From Azoarcus sp. (GTDB lineage: Bacteria; Pseudomonadota; Gammaproteobacteria; Burkholderiales; Rhodocyclaceae): 64,000 bases of DNA. Location of the stretch: positions 1-64,000 of the forward strand of contig JAISCE010000021.1 in NCBI GenBank assembly GCA_031265765.1, written 5' to 3'. This document shows positions 46,385 through 58,439 of the stretch, in pieces (within the stretch, counting starts at the first letter, position 1; the number at the start of each line of letters is the position of its first letter). Position numbers and translations under genes: made by a program. The notes under the pieces were generated by a model. That model was not told the origin of the DNA, ran no database searches, and was given only the letters and a program-made list of their open reading frames with translations.

Positions 46385-47874
46385 TGCGCGCCGCCGACGT
46401 TCTCGCCCTGCTTGCCGGCACCGGGATAAAACCGCGCGGCATCAGCGCCGACTCGCGCCGCATCGGTGCGGGCGATGTGTTCGTCGCCTGGCCGGGCGCG
46501 GCGAACGATGGACGGCGTTATATCGACAGCGCCCTCTCGCGCGGCGCCGTGGCCGTGCTCCACGAGAGCGGCGACGGGTTTTCCCTGCCCGCGGCGGATC
46601 GGCCCGTGTTCGCCGTCGAAGGCTTGCGCGCGCTGGCCGGACATCTGGCGCACGAAATTTACGGACATCCTTCGGAGAAACTGTGGCTGGCCGGCGTGAC
46701 GGGCACCAACGGCAAGACTACGGTCAGTCAATGGCTCGCGCGCGCGCTCGAAACGCTCGGCGTACATTGCGGCGTGATCGGCACGCTGGGCAACGGCTTT
46801 CCGGATGCGCTCGCCGCCGGATGCAATACCACGCCGGATGCGCTCGACCTGCATCGCCTGTTCGCGGGCTTCGTCCATGACGGCGCGCAGGCGGCGGTCA
46901 TGGAAGTCTCGTCGATCGGCCTGGATCAGGCGCGGGTAAACGGCGCGCGGTTCAAGTCGGCGATCTTCACCAATCTTACGCGCGACCACATTGATTATCA
47001 TGGGTCGATGGAAGCGTATGGCGCGGCCAAGGCGCGGTTTTTCGGCATGCCCGGCCTCGATGCCACGGTAATAAACCTCGATGACGATTTCGGATTCGAT
47101 ATCGCAAGGCGCCTGGCGGCGCGCGGCGTCAAGACGATAGGCTATACCCTGGCCGCGGCGCGTCCCGCCCTGTCGGGTGCGCGGACGCTTACCGGAGAGA
47201 ATCTGCGCGCCGGTTCCATGGGGATCGAATTCGAGGCGGCATGGGAAGGGCGGCGGGAGACGCTGGATGTCCGCATGGCCGGCGCTTTCAACATTTCCAA
47301 CTTGCTCGCGGTAATCGGCGCTTTGCTTGGGCGCGGCGCGGCGCTGGACGATGCGTTGCGGGCGGCGCGAACGTTGACGCCGCCGCCGGGCAGGATGCAA
47401 CTCGCGGGCGGCGAGGACGAGCCGCTCGTGATCGTCGATTACGCCCACACTCCCGATGCGCTTGCCAAGGTGCTCGATGCCGCGCGCGACGCTGCGCGTT
47501 CGCGCGATGGCCGCCTGATTTGCGTCTTCGGCTGCGGCGGCGACCGCGATGCGGGCAAGCGCCCGCAAATGGGCGAGATCGCCAGGAGGCTCGCCGACCG
47601 CACGATCGTCACCAGCGACAATCCGCGCAACGAGGAGCCGCAGCGCATCATCGCCGGCATTCTCGCGGGCGCGGGGCCGCAGGCCGAAATCGTCATCGAG
47701 CGCGCGGCGGCAATCCGCGCGGCGGTGTGCGACGCCGGGGCGGAAGATGTCGTGCTCATTGCCGGGAAAGGGCATGAGTCCTATCAGGAAATCCACGGGG
47801 AAAGACTGCCGTTTTCGGATATCGACCAGGCCGGGCAGGCGCTCGCGGCATGGCGGGAGGCAATGAACTCATGA
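46384..47874 (+). CDS. murE: UDP-MurNAc-tripeptide synthetase (meso-DAP adding)
   Basis: A 496-residue Mur ligase that adds meso-diaminopimelate to UDP-MurNAc-L-Ala-D-Glu. ATP motif GTNGKTTVSQWL is intact. DNPRNEEP carries the DNPR sequence diagnostic of meso-DAP specificity, which argues for Gram-negative peptidoglycan. The ATG at 46384 shares one base with the ftsI stop (TGATG); a GTG at 46381 is the alternative. Confidence 0.95.
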   Translation: MRAADVLALLAGTGIKPRGISADSRRIGAGDVFVAWPGAANDGRRYIDSALSRGAVAVLHESGDGFSLPAADRPVFAVEGLRALAGHLAHEIYGHPSEKLWLAGVTGTNGKTTVSQWLARALETLGVHCGVIGTLGNGFPDALAAGCNTTPDALDLHRLFAGFVHDGAQAAVMEVSSIGLDQARVNGARFKSAIFTNLTRDHIDYHGSMEAYGAAKARFFGMPGLDATVINLDDDFGFDIARRLAARGVKTIGYTLAAARPALSGARTLTGENLRAGSMGIEFEAAWEGRRETLDVRMAGAFNISNLLAVIGALLGRGAALDDALRAARTLTPPPGRMQLAGGEDEPLVIVDYAHTPDALAKVLDAARDAARSRDGRLICVFGCGGDRDAGKRPQMGEIARRLADRTIVTSDNPRNEEPQRIIAGILAGAGPQAEIVIERAAAIRAAVCDAGAEDVVLIAGKGHESYQEIHGERLPFSDIDQAGQALAAWREAMNS

Positions 47875-49271
47875 TGACGCTGGCCGAGGCCGCCGGATTG
47901 CTTGCCGCGCGCGAGGCGCGCGCGCTGGGCGATGTCCGTTTCGACGCCGTGGGCACGGACAGCCGCGCCATCGCCTCCGGACAGTTGTTCGTCGCCTTGC
48001 GCGGCGACCGTTACGATGGACACGATTTCGTCGAGGCCGCGCTGGCGGGCGGCGCGGCGGCGGTGATGGTCGATGCGCGCTGGGCGGCGGAGCATCCGCG
48101 AGGCGAAGCGGCCTGGCTCGTCGTCGACGATACCCGTCTCGCGCTGGGCGGGCTGGCGGCGGGCTGGCGCGCCCGCTACGATATTCCGGTCATCGGCGTG
48201 ACCGGCAGCAACGGCAAGACCACGGTCAAGGAAATGATCGCCGCGGTCTTGCGCGTCTGGGCCGGACGCGACGACGCGGCGCTCGCCACCCAAGGCAATT
48301 TCAACAACGACATCGGCCTGCCGCTGACGCTGCTCGGCCTGCGCGCCGGGCACAAGGCGGCAGTGATCGAGATGGGGATGAACCATCCCGGCGAGATCAC
48401 TTACCTGACCGGGCTTGCGCGCCCGACGGTGGCGCTGGTGAACAACGTCCAGCGCGCCCACCTCGAAGGACTGGGCACGCTGGCCGAGGTCGCAAGGGAA
48501 AAGGGCCATATCTACGACGGCCTCGGCGATGAAGGCATCGCCATCGTCAATGCCGAGGATCCGCACATCTCCGACTTGCTCCTGGCCCTGGCGGGCCATA
48601 GGTGGTTCAGCTTCGGTTTCGGCATACGCCGCCAAACGGAGGTGAAGGGACGCTATACGCTGCACGGACTGGGGGCGAAGCTTCACATCGAAACGCTGGA
48701 CTGGGGCGAGGCCGATTTCGATTTGCGGGTACCGGGTGTGCATAACGTCCTCAATGCGCTGGCCGCCGCCGCCGCCTGCCTGGCCGCGGGCGTGCCGCTT
48801 GCGACCGTGGCGGCGGGACTCAGCGGCTACGGCGGCGCCCATGGCCGCCTGCAACGGAGGACGGGGCCGAAGGGGGCGCTGATCCTGGATGACAGTTACA
48901 ACGCCAATCCGGATTCGGTACGCGCCGCAATCGATGTGCTCGCCGCCATGCCCGGCCAGACTTTTCTCGTTCTCGGCGACATGGGCGAAGTGGGCGAAAC
49001 CAGCGCACAGGCGCACGACGAAATCGGCGGTTATGCGAAAAGCAAGGGAATCGGCGGCCTGTATACGCTCGGCGCCATGAGCGGCGTGGCCGTGCGCAAT
49101 TTCGGCGAGGGCGGACGGCGCTTCGGTTCGCCCGACGCCCTTGCGGCGGCGCTGGCGCCCAGGCTCGACGCCAATACCACCGTGCTGGTGAAAGGTTCGC
49201 GCTTCATGCGCATGGAAAGGGTAGCGGACGCGCTTGCCGCGCCGCCGCCGGATACCTCCGGAGATGTCTGA
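47871..49271 (+). CDS. murF: UDP-MurNAc-tripeptide D-alanyl-D-alanine ligase
   Basis: A 466-residue Mur ligase that adds D-Ala-D-Ala to the UDP-MurNAc-tripeptide. It has GTDSRAIASGQLFVALRGDRYDGHDF at its N-terminal domain (shown by DSRA and GDRYDGHDF), the ATP loop [24 protein letters not shown] and DDSYNANPDSV. The ATG at 47871 overlaps the murE stop; a second ATG follows at 47874. Confidence 0.94.
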   Translation: MMTLAEAAGLLAAREARALGDVRFDAVGTDSRAIASGQLFVALRGDRYDGHDFVEAALAGGAAAVMVDARWAAEHPRGEAAWLVVDDTRLALGGLAAGWRARYDIPVIGVTGSNGKTTVKEMIAAVLRVWAGRDDAALATQGNFNNDIGLPLTLLGLRAGHKAAVIEMGMNHPGEITYLTGLARPTVALVNNVQRAHLEGLGTLAEVAREKGHIYDGLGDEGIAIVNAEDPHISDLLLALAGHRWFSFGFGIRRQTEVKGRYTLHGLGAKLHIETLDWGEADFDLRVPGVHNVLNALAAAAACLAAGVPLATVAAGLSGYGGAHGRLQRRTGPKGALILDDSYNANPDSVRAAIDVLAAMPGQTFLVLGDMGEVGETSAQAHDEIGGYAKSKGIGGLYTLGAMSGVAVRNFGEGGRRFGSPDALAAALAPRLDANTTVLVKGSRFMRMERVADALAAPPPDTSGDV

Positions 49272-49274
49272 CTG

Positions 49275-50381
49275 ATGCTGCTCGCACTCTCACAATGGAT
49301 CGCCCAGCACGTTCGCGGCTTCAGTGTGCTCAACTACATTACGTTGCGCACGGTGTTGTCGGCGATGACGGCGCTTTTTTTCTCGCTCGCTGTCGGGCCG
49401 ACTGTGATCCGCTGGCTGGCGGCGAAGAAAATCGGCCAGGCGGTGCGTACCGACGGGCCGCAGACGCATCTGGCCAAATCGGGCACGCCCACGATGGGCG
49501 GCATCCTGATCCTGATCGCGGTGGCGGTCACTACGTTCCTGTGGAGCGATCTTTCCAACCGCTATGTCTGGACGGTGCTCGTGGTCACGCTCGGCTTCGG
49601 CATCGTCGGCTGGTACGACGACTGGAAAAAAGTCGTCTACCGCGATCCGAACGGCCTCGCGGCGCGCTGGAAGTTCTTCTGGCAATCGGTGCTCGGCATC
49701 GGAGCCGCGCTCTTTCTCGCCTTTTCCGCCGACGATCCGGTGCAAACGACGCAATTCATCGTGCCCTTCTTCAAAAGCATCGTCTATCCTCTCGGCATCG
49801 TCGGATTCGTCGCGCTCACCTATCTCGTCATCGTCGGCACCTCCAACGCAATCAACCTCACCGACGGGCTGGACGGCCTCGCCATCATGCCGACGGTGAT
49901 GGTTTCCGGCGCTTTCTGCATCTTTGCCTACGTAAGCGGCAATGTCGAATTCTCCAAGTATTTGCTGGTTCCCTACGTGCCCGGCGCGGGCGAGTTGTGC
50001 ATCGTGCTCGGCGCCATCGCCGGGGCGGGACTCGGCTTCCTGTGGTTCAACGCCTATCCGGCGGAAGTTTTCATGGGCGATGTCGGGGCGCTCGCGCTGG
50101 GCGCGGCTCTCGGCTGCGTGGCCGTGATTGTGCGTCAGGAGATCGTGCTTTTCATCATGGGCGGGCTGTTCGTCGCCGAAACGCTCTCGGTCATGGTGCA
50201 GGTGAGTTGGTTCAAATACACCAAGAAAAAGTATGGACAAGGACGGCGCATCCTGCTCATGGCGCCGCTGCATCACCACTTCGAGCAAAGCGGCTGGAAA
50301 GAAACGCAAGTGGTGGTGCGTTTCTGGATCATCACCATCATGCTGGTGCTTTTCGGCCTTTCGACGCTGAAGCTGAGATGA
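49275..50381 (+). CDS. mraY: Phospho-MurNAc-pentapeptide translocase
   Basis: A 368-residue polytopic membrane enzyme that makes lipid I from UDP-MurNAc-pentapeptide and undecaprenyl phosphate. Catalytic motifs present are [31 protein letters not shown] and [10 protein letters not shown]. About ten membrane segments are visible. Its stop overlaps murD start by 4 bp. Confidence 0.96.
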   Translation: MLLALSQWIAQHVRGFSVLNYITLRTVLSAMTALFFSLAVGPTVIRWLAAKKIGQAVRTDGPQTHLAKSGTPTMGGILILIAVAVTTFLWSDLSNRYVWTVLVVTLGFGIVGWYDDWKKVVYRDPNGLAARWKFFWQSVLGIGAALFLAFSADDPVQTTQFIVPFFKSIVYPLGIVGFVALTYLVIVGTSNAINLTDGLDGLAIMPTVMVSGAFCIFAYVSGNVEFSKYLLVPYVPGAGELCIVLGAIAGAGLGFLWFNAYPAEVFMGDVGALALGAALGCVAVIVRQEIVLFIMGGLFVAETLSVMVQVSWFKYTKKKYGQGRRILLMAPLHHHFEQSGWKETQVVVRFWIITIMLVLFGLSTLKLR

Positions 50382-51757
50382 ATATGGAATTGGCGCGCAA
50401 ACGCTTCCTCGTGGCGGGCCTGGGCAAATCCGGGCTGGCGATGGCGAAATGGCTGCATGCCAGGGGCGCTTTCGTGCGCGTCGCCGACAGCCGGGAAGAA
50501 CCGCCCAATCGCGCGGCGCTGGCCGCCGCGGCCCCGGATATCGAAGTCCTTGCCGGGCCGTTCCGGGCCGAAACGTTCGCGGAAGCCGATTATCTCGCCC
50601 TGTCGCCCGGCGTGCCCGTGACGACGCCGGCGTTGGCCGCCGCCATCGCCGCCGGAAAAGCGCCGGTCGTCTCCGAAGTCGATCTGTTCGCCGATGCGAT
50701 CGCCGGGCAGATGCCGGAGGCGAAAGTGCTGGCGATCACCGGCAGCAACGGCAAGACCACGACCACGGCCCTGACCGCGCATCTCCTGAATGGCGCGGGC
50801 GTTCCGGCCGTTGCTTGCGGCAATATCTCGCCCTCGCTGCTCGATGCGTTGATGACGGCGCTCGACGCAGGCAGGCTGCCGCAAGCCTGGGTGCTGGAAT
50901 TGTCGAGTTTCCAGCTGGAAGTCACGCACCGGCTGGCGGCGCATGCCGCGACGGTGCTGAACGTGAGTGAAGACCATCTCGACCGCCACGGTTCCATGGA
51001 CGAATACGCCCAGGCCAAGGCGCGCATCTTCCAGCATCCCGCTACCGTGCGCGTGCTCAACCGCGACGACGGCCGCAGCCTGGGCCTGGGGGGCCGCGGC
51101 CCCGGCAGGGTGACTTTCGGCCTCGGCCCCGCGCCGCGCGCCGGGCATTACGGCATCGAGCGGGACGCCATCCATTTCGGCAAGACCCGTTTGATCGGTC
51201 TCGGCGAACTGCCGCTCAAAGGGCTGCACAATGCCGCCAACGTCATGGCGGCGCTGGCCCTGTGCAATGCCATCGGCGTGAGCGCCGAACGGGCGCTGCC
51301 CGCGCTCGGCACTTTCAGGGGACTGCCCCATCGCGTCGAACCCGTCGCGGAAATCGGCGGCGTACTGTATGTCGACGATTCCAAGGGCACCAATGTCGGC
51401 GCGACGCTCGCCGCCATCGAAGGCATGGGCCGGCCTGTCGCCGTCGTTCTCGGCGGCGATGGCAAGGGACAGGACTTTTCGCCGCTGAAGACCGCGCTCA
51501 AAGCGCATGGCCGGGCTGTCGCGCTGATTGGCCGGGACGGCCCGGCCATCGCCGCCGCCATCGCCGGCTGCGGCATACCCATGGAATTTTTTCCCAGTCT
51601 CGACGCGGCGGTGCGCTGGCTTGCCGTGGAGGCGCGCGCGGGCGATTGCGTGTTGCTGTCGCCCGCCTGCGCGAGCTGGGACATGTTCCGCGACTACGCC
51701 CACCGCGCCGAAGTTTTTGCCGAAACGGTGCGCGCCTTGCCGGGAGACGGACGATGA
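50378..51757 (+). CDS. murD: UDP-MurNAc-L-alanine D-glutamate ligase
   Basis: A 459-residue Mur ligase that adds D-glutamate. N-terminal [15 protein letters not shown] binds the UDP substrate. ATP loop [34 protein letters not shown] and [17 protein letters not shown] are all intact. The ATG at 50378 overlaps the mraY stop as ATGA, continuing the coupled series. Confidence 0.95.
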   Translation: MNMELARKRFLVAGLGKSGLAMAKWLHARGAFVRVADSREEPPNRAALAAAAPDIEVLAGPFRAETFAEADYLALSPGVPVTTPALAAAIAAGKAPVVSEVDLFADAIAGQMPEAKVLAITGSNGKTTTTALTAHLLNGAGVPAVACGNISPSLLDALMTALDAGRLPQAWVLELSSFQLEVTHRLAAHAATVLNVSEDHLDRHGSMDEYAQAKARIFQHPATVRVLNRDDGRSLGLGGRGPGRVTFGLGPAPRAGHYGIERDAIHFGKTRLIGLGELPLKGLHNAANVMAALALCNAIGVSAERALPALGTFRGLPHRVEPVAEIGGVLYVDDSKGTNVGATLAAIEGMGRPVAVVLGGDGKGQDFSPLKTALKAHGRAVALIGRDGPAIAAAIAGCGIPMEFFPSLDAAVRWLAVEARAGDCVLLSPACASWDMFRDYAHRAEVFAETVRALPGDGR

Positions 51758-52989
51758 GGCTTGCCGCCGCCCTGTGGCAAAACCTGTTCTCCGCGTCCGG
51801 CGAGCGCGATGGCAAGATCGCCGCGCGCACGGTCGGACGGCTGGTCAAACCGCAGGCGTCCGTGAGCGAACTCGACCCGGCCTTGAGCTGGTCGGCGACG
51901 ATCCTGCTCGTGTTCGGGGGGGTCATGGTCTATTCGGCGTCGATCGCCACCGCCGAGGGCAGCCACTACACCGGCTATCAGTCCGATTACTTCCTGATCC
52001 GGCATGTGCTGTACCTGATCGCGGGGCTGGTGACGGGACTGGTCGCTTTCCGCATTCCGATGGTGCAGTGGCAGCGCATGGCGCCCTGGCTGTTCCTGTG
52101 CGGGGTCGCCTTGCTGGCGGTGACGCTGATTCCCGGCGTCGGCCACAAGGTCGGCGGCGCGCGGCGCTGGCTGCAACTGGGGCCGGTCAATGTGCAGGCT
52201 TCCGAACTGATGAAGCTTTTCGTGGCGATCTACGCCGCCGATTATACGGTGCGCAAGCTCGATGTCATGGCGAGTTTCAAGAAGGGTTTCATGCCGATGA
52301 TGGGCGTGATCCTGTTCGTGGGCTGCCTGCTCTTGTTCGAGCCGGATTTCGGCGCTTTCGTCGTGGTCGTCACCATCGCGTTCGGGGTGCTTTTCCTCGG
52401 CGGCGTCGGCCTGCGCGTGTTCACCCTGTTGGGCATCGCGGCGCTGATCGGTTTCGTCCTGCTGATCTGGATTTCCCCGTACCGGCGCGACCGCATCTTC
52501 GGCTTCATGGACCCCTGGGCCGATCCTTTCGGCGAGGGCTACCAACTCACGCACGCGCTGATCGCCTTCGGGCGCGGCGAATGGTTCGGGGTGGGCCTCG
52601 GCGGCAGCATCGAGAAACTTTTCTATCTTCCCGAGTCGCACACCGATTTCCTGCTCGCGGTGATCGCCGAAGAACTCGGCTTTGCCGGTGTGCTGGCCGT
52701 CGTCGCGCTTTTTGCGATCCTGGTGCAGCGCGCCTTCGTCATCGGACGCGAGGCGATCCAGCTGGAACGCTATTTTTCGGGATTGGTGGCACAGGCGATC
52801 GGCTTGTGGATCGGCACACAAGCTTTCATCGGCATGGGCGTCAACATGGGCCTGCTGCCGACCAAGGGACTGACCCTGCCGCTGATGAGCTACGGCGGCT
52901 CCGGCCTGCTTGCCAACTGCCTGGCGCTCAGCATCCTCTTGCGCATCGATTGGGAGGTGCGGATGCTGAAGCGGGGAGGGAAAGCATGA
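51754..52989 (+). CDS. ftsW: Septal peptidoglycan glycosyltransferase FtsW
   Basis: A 411-residue SEDS-family membrane protein with about ten helices that polymerises lipid II at the septum with FtsI. Seen motifs are [21 protein letters not shown], shown by RRWLQLG and [30 protein letters not shown] and [18 protein letters not shown]. The Arg/Asp pair of the SEDS core is present. An N-terminal cytoplasmic extension of about 35 residues precedes the first helix. Confidence 0.95.
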   Translation: MRLAAALWQNLFSASGERDGKIAARTVGRLVKPQASVSELDPALSWSATILLVFGGVMVYSASIATAEGSHYTGYQSDYFLIRHVLYLIAGLVTGLVAFRIPMVQWQRMAPWLFLCGVALLAVTLIPGVGHKVGGARRWLQLGPVNVQASELMKLFVAIYAADYTVRKLDVMASFKKGFMPMMGVILFVGCLLLFEPDFGAFVVVVTIAFGVLFLGGVGLRVFTLLGIAALIGFVLLIWISPYRRDRIFGFMDPWADPFGEGYQLTHALIAFGRGEWFGVGLGGSIEKLFYLPESHTDFLLAVIAEELGFAGVLAVVALFAILVQRAFVIGREAIQLERYFSGLVAQAIGLWIGTQAFIGMGVNMGLLPTKGLTLPLMSYGGSGLLANCLALSILLRIDWEVRMLKRGGKA

Positions 52990-54056
52990 AAACGGCGCTC
53001 ATCATGGCCGGCGGCACAGGCGGGCACATCTTCCCCGGCATCGCCATTGCCGAATATCTGCGCGAGCGCGGTTGGGAGGCGGTCTGGCTCGGCAACCCCG
53101 ACGGCATGGAAGCGCGCCTGGTGCCCGCGCGAGGTTACCGGACGGAATGGCTGCGCTTCGGCGCACTGCGCGGCAAGGGCGTCGCGCGCAAGCTGCTGCT
53201 GCCGTTCAACCTCGCTTCGGGGTGCTGGAAAGCCCTGGGGATACTGTCTCGCGTGCGTCCGGACGTGGTTGTCGGCCTGGGCGGCTACATTACATTTCCC
53301 GCCGGGATGATGGCGGCGCTTTCGGGGCGGCCCCTGATCCTGCACGAACAGAATTCCATCGCCGGGCTGGCCAACAAGGTATTGGCCCGCATGGCCGCCC
53401 GTGTGTTCACGGGCTTTCCCGACGCCTTGCCCCGGGCGCAATGGGTGGGCAATCCGGTGCGCGCCGGGATCGTCGCCCTTCCCCCGCCCGCCGAACGTTT
53501 CGCCGGGCGCGCGGGACGCTTGAAACTGCTGGTGGTCGGCGGCAGCCTGGGCGCGGCGGCGCTCAACGACACGGTGCCGCGCGCGCTGGCGCGGATTCCC
53601 GGCGAGCGCCGCCCCGAGGTCGTCCACCAGGCCGGCGAAAAGCAGATCGACGCGCTGCGGGCCGCCTATGCCGAAGCCGGGGTCGAGGGCGATCTGCGCC
53701 CCTTCATCGACGACATGGCAGGCGCTTACGGCGAGGCCGACATCGTGCTGTGCCGGGCGGGCGCGCTCACCGTCGCCGAACTGACGGCGGCGGGCGCGGC
53801 AAGCGTACTGGTGCCCTTCCCCTATGCGGTCGACGATCACCAAACCGCCAACGCGCATTTTCTTTCCTCGCGCGAGGCGGCCTGGCTCGTGCCGCAACCG
53901 GAACTGAATCCCGAAAAACTGGCGGCGATGCTGGACGGCCTGGAGCGCGGCCAACTCCTGCGCATGGCCGAAAACGCCCGCGCGCTGGCAAAGCCGTCCG
54001 CCGCCGCCGACGTGGCGAAAGCCTGCGAAGAACTTGCGGGCAAGGAAAAGGCATGA
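52986..54056 (+). CDS. murG: Lipid II synthase (GlcNAc transferase) MurG
   Basis: A 356-residue peripheral membrane glycosyltransferase adding GlcNAc to lipid I. Signature segments are [62 protein letters not shown] and [15 protein letters not shown], with [14 protein letters not shown]. Length matches the family. The ATG at 52986 overlaps the ftsW stop. Confidence 0.96.
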   Translation: MKTALIMAGGTGGHIFPGIAIAEYLRERGWEAVWLGNPDGMEARLVPARGYRTEWLRFGALRGKGVARKLLLPFNLASGCWKALGILSRVRPDVVVGLGGYITFPAGMMAALSGRPLILHEQNSIAGLANKVLARMAARVFTGFPDALPRAQWVGNPVRAGIVALPPPAERFAGRAGRLKLLVVGGSLGAAALNDTVPRALARIPGERRPEVVHQAGEKQIDALRAAYAEAGVEGDLRPFIDDMAGAYGEADIVLCRAGALTVAELTAAGAASVLVPFPYAVDDHQTANAHFLSSREAAWLVPQPELNPEKLAAMLDGLERGQLLRMAENARALAKPSAAADVAKACEELAGKEKA

Positions 54057-55444
54057 GGCATAAGGTCAAGAACATCCATTTCGTGGGCATCGGCGGCTCG
54101 GGCATGAGCGGTATCGCCGAAGTGCTCGCCAATCTGGGCTACCGGGTGTCCGGCTCCGATCTCGCCGCATCCGCCATCACCGAGCGGCTGGCGGCGCAAG
54201 GCATCCGCATCGTCATCGGTCACGCGGCGGAAAACATCGCGGACGCGCATGCGGTGGTGGCCTCCACCGCGGTCAAGGCCGACAACCCGGAAGTGGAAGC
54301 CGCCCGCGCGGCGGGCGTGCCGATCGTGCCGCGCGCGCAGATGCTCGCCGAGTTGATGCGGCTCAAGCAAGGCATTGCCATCGCCGGCACGCATGGCAAG
54401 ACCACGACGACCAGCCTCGTCGCCAGCATCCTGGGCGAAGCCGGCCTCGATCCCACTTTCGTGATCGGCGGACGCCTGAACGCGGCGGGCGCCAATGCCC
54501 GCCTGGGCAAAGGCGATTTCCTGGTCGCCGAGGCGGACGAATCGGACGCCTCCTTCCTGTACCTGAATCCGGTGATCTCGGTCGTTACCAATATCGACGC
54601 GGATCACATGGAAACCTACGGGCATGACTTCGAGCATCTGAAGCAGACCTTCGCGGAGTTCCTCAACCGCCTGCCTTTCTACGGCGTCGCGGTGCTGTGC
54701 GAGGACGACCCGAACGTACGGGAAATCCTGCCGCGCGTCTCGAAACAGGTCGTGCGCTACGGGCTGGGGCCGAACGCCGGCATCCGCGCCGAAAACATCC
54801 GCGCCGAGGGGGGCCGCATGCTGTTCGATGCGGTCAGGCGTCATGACCGGGGGGCGGATCGCCTGTCCATCGAACTCAATGCGCCGGGCAGGCACAACGT
54901 CCTGAACGCGCTTGCCGCCATCGGCGTAGCGACCGAGGTACAGGCGCCGGACGAGGCCATCGTCAGGGCGCTGGCGGAATTCAAGGGCGTGGGACGGCGT
55001 TTCCAGCGCCATGGCGACATCGCCCTGCCATCCGGAGGACATTTCACCCTCGTCGACGACTACGGCCATCATCCGGCGGAAATGGCGGCGACGCTGGCGG
55101 CGGCGCGCGGCGCGTTTCCCGGACGGCGGCTGGTGCTCGCCTTCCAGCCGCACCGCTATACCCGTACCCGCGACTGCTTCGAGGGCTTCGTGAAAGTGCT
55201 CTCCGGCGTCGAGGCGCTGCTGCTCGCCGACGTATACGCGGCGGGAGAAGCGCCCATCGTCGCCGCCGACGGGCGCACGCTGGCGCGCGCCCTGCGGGTG
55301 GCGGGCAAGGTGGAACCGATATTCGTCGAAGACATCGGCGAAATGCCGGCGCGGATACTGGAAGTCGCCCGCGATGGCGACGTGGTCCTGACGATGGGCG
55401 CAGGCTCCATCGGCGGCGTTTCCCAAAAGATCAGCAATCGATGA
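54053..55444 (+). CDS. murC: UDP-MurNAc L-alanine ligase
   Basis: A 463-residue Mur ligase that adds the first L-Ala. [20 protein letters not shown] binds the UDP sugar. ATP motif [38 protein letters not shown] and [14 protein letters not shown] are intact. The ATG at 54053 overlaps the murG stop. No murB follows; ddl is next. Confidence 0.96.
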   Translation: MRHKVKNIHFVGIGGSGMSGIAEVLANLGYRVSGSDLAASAITERLAAQGIRIVIGHAAENIADAHAVVASTAVKADNPEVEAARAAGVPIVPRAQMLAELMRLKQGIAIAGTHGKTTTTSLVASILGEAGLDPTFVIGGRLNAAGANARLGKGDFLVAEADESDASFLYLNPVISVVTNIDADHMETYGHDFEHLKQTFAEFLNRLPFYGVAVLCEDDPNVREILPRVSKQVVRYGLGPNAGIRAENIRAEGGRMLFDAVRRHDRGADRLSIELNAPGRHNVLNALAAIGVATEVQAPDEAIVRALAEFKGVGRRFQRHGDIALPSGGHFTLVDDYGHHPAEMAATLAAARGAFPGRRLVLAFQPHRYTRTRDCFEGFVKVLSGVEALLLADVYAAGEAPIVAADGRTLARALRVAGKVEPIFVEDIGEMPARILEVARDGDVVLTMGAGSIGGVSQKISNR

Positions 55445-55465
55445 ACCAATACCGGATGGACGGAC

Positions 55466-56383
55466 ATGAGTGAAACAAAACAGGATTTCGGCAAGGTCGC
55501 GGTGCTGATGGGCGGCGTCTCCGGCGAACGCGAGGTTTCCCTGAACAGCGGCAAGGGCGTGCTGGCGGCGCTGCGCGCCCAGGGCGTCGATGCGCACGCT
55601 TTCGACCCCGCCGACGAACCGCTCGATGCGCTCAAGAGCTTCGAGCGCGTATTCATCGCCCTGCACGGCGGCTACGGCGAAAACGGCGCGATCCAGGGCG
55701 CGCTGGAAATCATGGGCATTCCCTATACCGGCCCCGGCGTGATGGCTTCGGCGATCGGCATGGACAAGTTCCGCACCAAACTGATCTGGCAGGCGGCGGG
55801 GTTGCCGGTGCCGGAATACGCGATGCTCGACGAAGACACGGATTTCGCCGCGGTGGAAAAACGCCTGGGCCTGCCGCTTTTCGTGAAACCGGCGCGCGAG
55901 GGGTCTTCCATCGGCGTTTTCATGGTCACGGAAGCCGGAAAGCTGGAAGACGCCTTTCTCTCCGCCCGCGAACACGGCTCGCTAATCATGGCGGAAAAAG
56001 GCGTCATGGGCGGCGAATACACCGTGGCGGTGCTCAATGGCGAAACCCTGCCCATCGTCAAGATCGAGCCGGCCACGGCTTTCTACGATTACGAAGCCAA
56101 ATACCTGCGCGACGATACCCGCTACATCTGCCCGGCCGATCTGCCCGCGGCGAAAACCGCCGAAATCCAGGCCGGGGCGCTCAAGGCGTTCCAGGCGCTC
56201 GGGGGCGCGGACTGGGGCCGGGTAGACTTCCTGATGGACGAAGCGGGCAAACATTACTTCCTGGAAGTCAACACCGCGCCGGGCATGACCACCCATTCGC
56301 TGGCGCCGATGTCGGCGCGCCAGACCGGCCTCTCGTTCGAGGCGCTGTGCCTGAAGATTCTCGCCGGAGCGCGCCTTGGCTGA
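55466..56383 (+). CDS. ddlB: D-alanine-D-alanine ligase
   Basis: A 305-residue ATP-grasp enzyme making D-Ala-D-Ala. Typical blocks are [58 protein letters not shown] and [15 protein letters not shown]. The start is ATG 55466, 21 bp after the murC stop. Murein genes before it and ftsQ after it match the usual order, with murB absent. Confidence 0.95.
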   Translation: MSETKQDFGKVAVLMGGVSGEREVSLNSGKGVLAALRAQGVDAHAFDPADEPLDALKSFERVFIALHGGYGENGAIQGALEIMGIPYTGPGVMASAIGMDKFRTKLIWQAAGLPVPEYAMLDEDTDFAAVEKRLGLPLFVKPAREGSSIGVFMVTEAGKLEDAFLSAREHGSLIMAEKGVMGGEYTVAVLNGETLPIVKIEPATAFYDYEAKYLRDDTRYICPADLPAAKTAEIQAGALKAFQALGGADWGRVDFLMDEAGKHYFLEVNTAPGMTTHSLAPMSARQTGLSFEALCLKILAGARLG

Positions 56384-57203
56384 GCAAAGCGTCCCCGCCG
56401 CCATCGTCCGCCCCCGGCGTTCGCGTCCGGAGCGGCATACCGGCCTGTGGCACAGGCCGCAACTGCTCGACCTCGTTTCGGACGTGCTGCTGCTTTTCGC
56501 CGCCATCGGCCTGGGCTGGGCGCTGGTGACCTGGGCGCTGTCGCGCCCGCTTTTCCCTTTGCGCGAACTGATCCTGGAAACGCCGCCCGCGCAGGTGACG
56601 CAAGCACAGCTCGAATACGTCGCCCGCACCGCGATCCACGGCAATTTCTTTACGGCCCGGCTCGACGAGGTGCGCGTCGCTTTCGAGAAGCTGCCCTGGG
56701 TGCGGCGCGCCGAAGTGCGCCGCCTGTGGCCGGACGCCCTTGAACTGCGCATCGAGGAACACGAGGCCGTCGCCTACTGGAAAAACGCGGGCAACGGCGA
56801 CGACGTGCGCCTCATCAACCGGCAGGGTGAAGTGTTCGCCGCATCGAGCGATATCGACATGCCGGAATTTTCCGGCCCGCAGGGGGCGGCGGCAAGCATG
56901 CTGGAGCGTTATGCCGCCTATTCGGAAATGCTGGAACCGTTGCAGACGAAACTCGTCAGGCTGGATTTGTCGGCGCGCGGCGCCTGGCAGTTGTGGCTCG
57001 GCAGCGGCCTGACGATCATGCTCGGACGCGAACGGGAGCGCACGCCGCTGGATACGCGGTTGACGCGCTTCGTCGCGGCCTGGCCGCAGCTGCGGGAGAA
57101 ACTCGGCGTGCAAGTCGTGCGCGCCGATCTGCGCTATCCCGACGGCTTCGCACTCACGCTAACGGACAAACAGGGCAGCGCCGCGACAGACGGCGGGAAT
57201 TGA
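56376..57203 (+). CDS. ftsQ: Cell division protein FtsQ
   Basis: A 275-residue bitopic protein with a cytoplasmic Arg-rich N-terminus, one membrane segment (about 32-52, [19 protein letters not shown]) and a periplasmic POTRA domain ([40 protein letters not shown]). It recruits FtsL/FtsB. No ATG fits: the start is probably TTG 56376, with CGGAG 9-13 bases upstream and 8 bp overlap with ddlB. Confidence 0.9.
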   Translation: MAEQSVPAAIVRPRRSRPERHTGLWHRPQLLDLVSDVLLLFAAIGLGWALVTWALSRPLFPLRELILETPPAQVTQAQLEYVARTAIHGNFFTARLDEVRVAFEKLPWVRRAEVRRLWPDALELRIEEHEAVAYWKNAGNGDDVRLINRQGEVFAASSDIDMPEFSGPQGAAASMLERYAAYSEMLEPLQTKLVRLDLSARGAWQLWLGSGLTIMLGRERERTPLDTRLTRFVAAWPQLREKLGVQVVRADLRYPDGFALTLTDKQGSAATDGGN

Positions 57204-57209
57204 CAGGAA

Positions 57210-58439
57210 ATGAGCAAGGAATACAAGGATCTGATCGTCGGCCTCGATATCGGCACCTCCAAAGTCACTTGTATGGTGGCCGAGGTCAGGCCGGACGGGC
57301 GGCTGTCCGTCGTCGGCATCGGTACGCAACCGACCAACGGCCTCAAGCGCGGCGTGGTAGTCAATATCGAAGCCACCGTCGACGCGATATCGAGAGTGGT
57401 GCAAGAAGTCGAACTCATGGCCGCCTGCAAGATCCACGACCTCTACACCGGCATCGCGGGCAGCCACATCAAGAGCTTCAACTCCAACGGCATGGTGGCG
57501 ATCAAGAACAAGGAAGTGATGCCGCTCGATGTCGAGCGCGTCATCGAAGTCGCCCGCGCGATGCCGATTCCGGCGGAGCAGCAAATCCTGCACATTCTCA
57601 CCCAGGAATTCATCATCGACGGCCAGGGCGGGGTGCGGGAACCCATCGGCATGAGCGGCGTCAAGCTCGAAGTCAAGGTGCACATCGTCACCGGCGCGGT
57701 GTCGGCGGCGCAGAACGTCATCAAGTGCGTGCGCCGCTGCGGACTCGAAGTCATGGATCTGATCCTGCAACCGCTGGCGTCGAGCTATTCCGTGCTGACC
57801 GAGGACGAAAAGGAACTGGGCGTCTGCATGGTCGACATCGGCGGCGGTACGGCCGACCTGGCCGTTTTCACGCAAGGCGCGATTCGCCATACCGCTGTCA
57901 TTCCGGTGGCGGGCGATCTGGTGACCAACGACATCGCCATGACCCTGCGCACCCCGACCGCCGAAGCCGAGGAACTCAAGATTCGTTGCGGCGTTGCCAT
58001 GCACACGCTGGTTTCTCCCGAGGAAATGATCGAAGTGCCCGGCGTCGGCGACCGTCCGGCGCGGCTCCTGACGCGCCAGACGCTGGCCGATGTCATCGAA
58101 CCGAGGGTTTCGGAAATCTTCGATCTCGTCGTGGCCGAACTGCGGCGCAGCGGTTACGAGGAACTGCTCTCCTCGGGCATCGTGCTGACCGGCGGCGCAT
58201 CGCTGATGCCGGGCATGGCCGAACTGGGCGAGGACATCTTCCATATGCCGGTACGGGTTGCGCCGCCGCTGTATGAAGGCGGCCTTGCCGACGTGATTTG
58301 CCATCCGCAATACGCGGCGGCAATGGGGCTGGTGATCGAGGGCGCGGCGCAACGGCGCCGGGGTATACAGGCCCGCGACACCGGGGGAATGAAACATTTT
58401 TTCGGGCGCTTGAAAGACTGGTTCGGGCGCAATTTTTGA
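57210..58439 (+). CDS. ftsA: Cell division protein FtsA
   Basis: A 409-residue actin-like ATPase that tethers FtsZ to the membrane. ATP-binding blocks GLDIGTSKVTCMV, GVCMVDIGGGTADLAVF and LTGGASLMPGM are present. The C-terminal amphipathic helix KHFFGRLKDWFGRNF is the membrane anchor. Six bases separate it from ftsQ and GGAA precedes the ATG. Confidence 0.96.
   Translation: MSKEYKDLIVGLDIGTSKVTCMVAEVRPDGRLSVVGIGTQPTNGLKRGVVVNIEATVDAISRVVQEVELMAACKIHDLYTGIAGSHIKSFNSNGMVAIKNKEVMPLDVERVIEVARAMPIPAEQQILHILTQEFIIDGQGGVREPIGMSGVKLEVKVHIVTGAVSAAQNVIKCVRRCGLEVMDLILQPLASSYSVLTEDEKELGVCMVDIGGGTADLAVFTQGAIRHTAVIPVAGDLVTNDIAMTLRTPTAEAEELKIRCGVAMHTLVSPEEMIEVPGVGDRPARLLTRQTLADVIEPRVSEIFDLVVAELRRSGYEELLSSGIVLTGGASLMPGMAELGEDIFHMPVRVAPPLYEGGLADVICHPQYAAAMGLVIEGAAQRRRGIQARDTGGMKHFFGRLKDWFGRNF

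Noticed and set aside
53837..55975. 712-codon minus-strand frame opposite murG, murC and ddlB
   Set aside because: It is antisense to conserved dcw genes with intact motifs, and there is no independent evidence for it.
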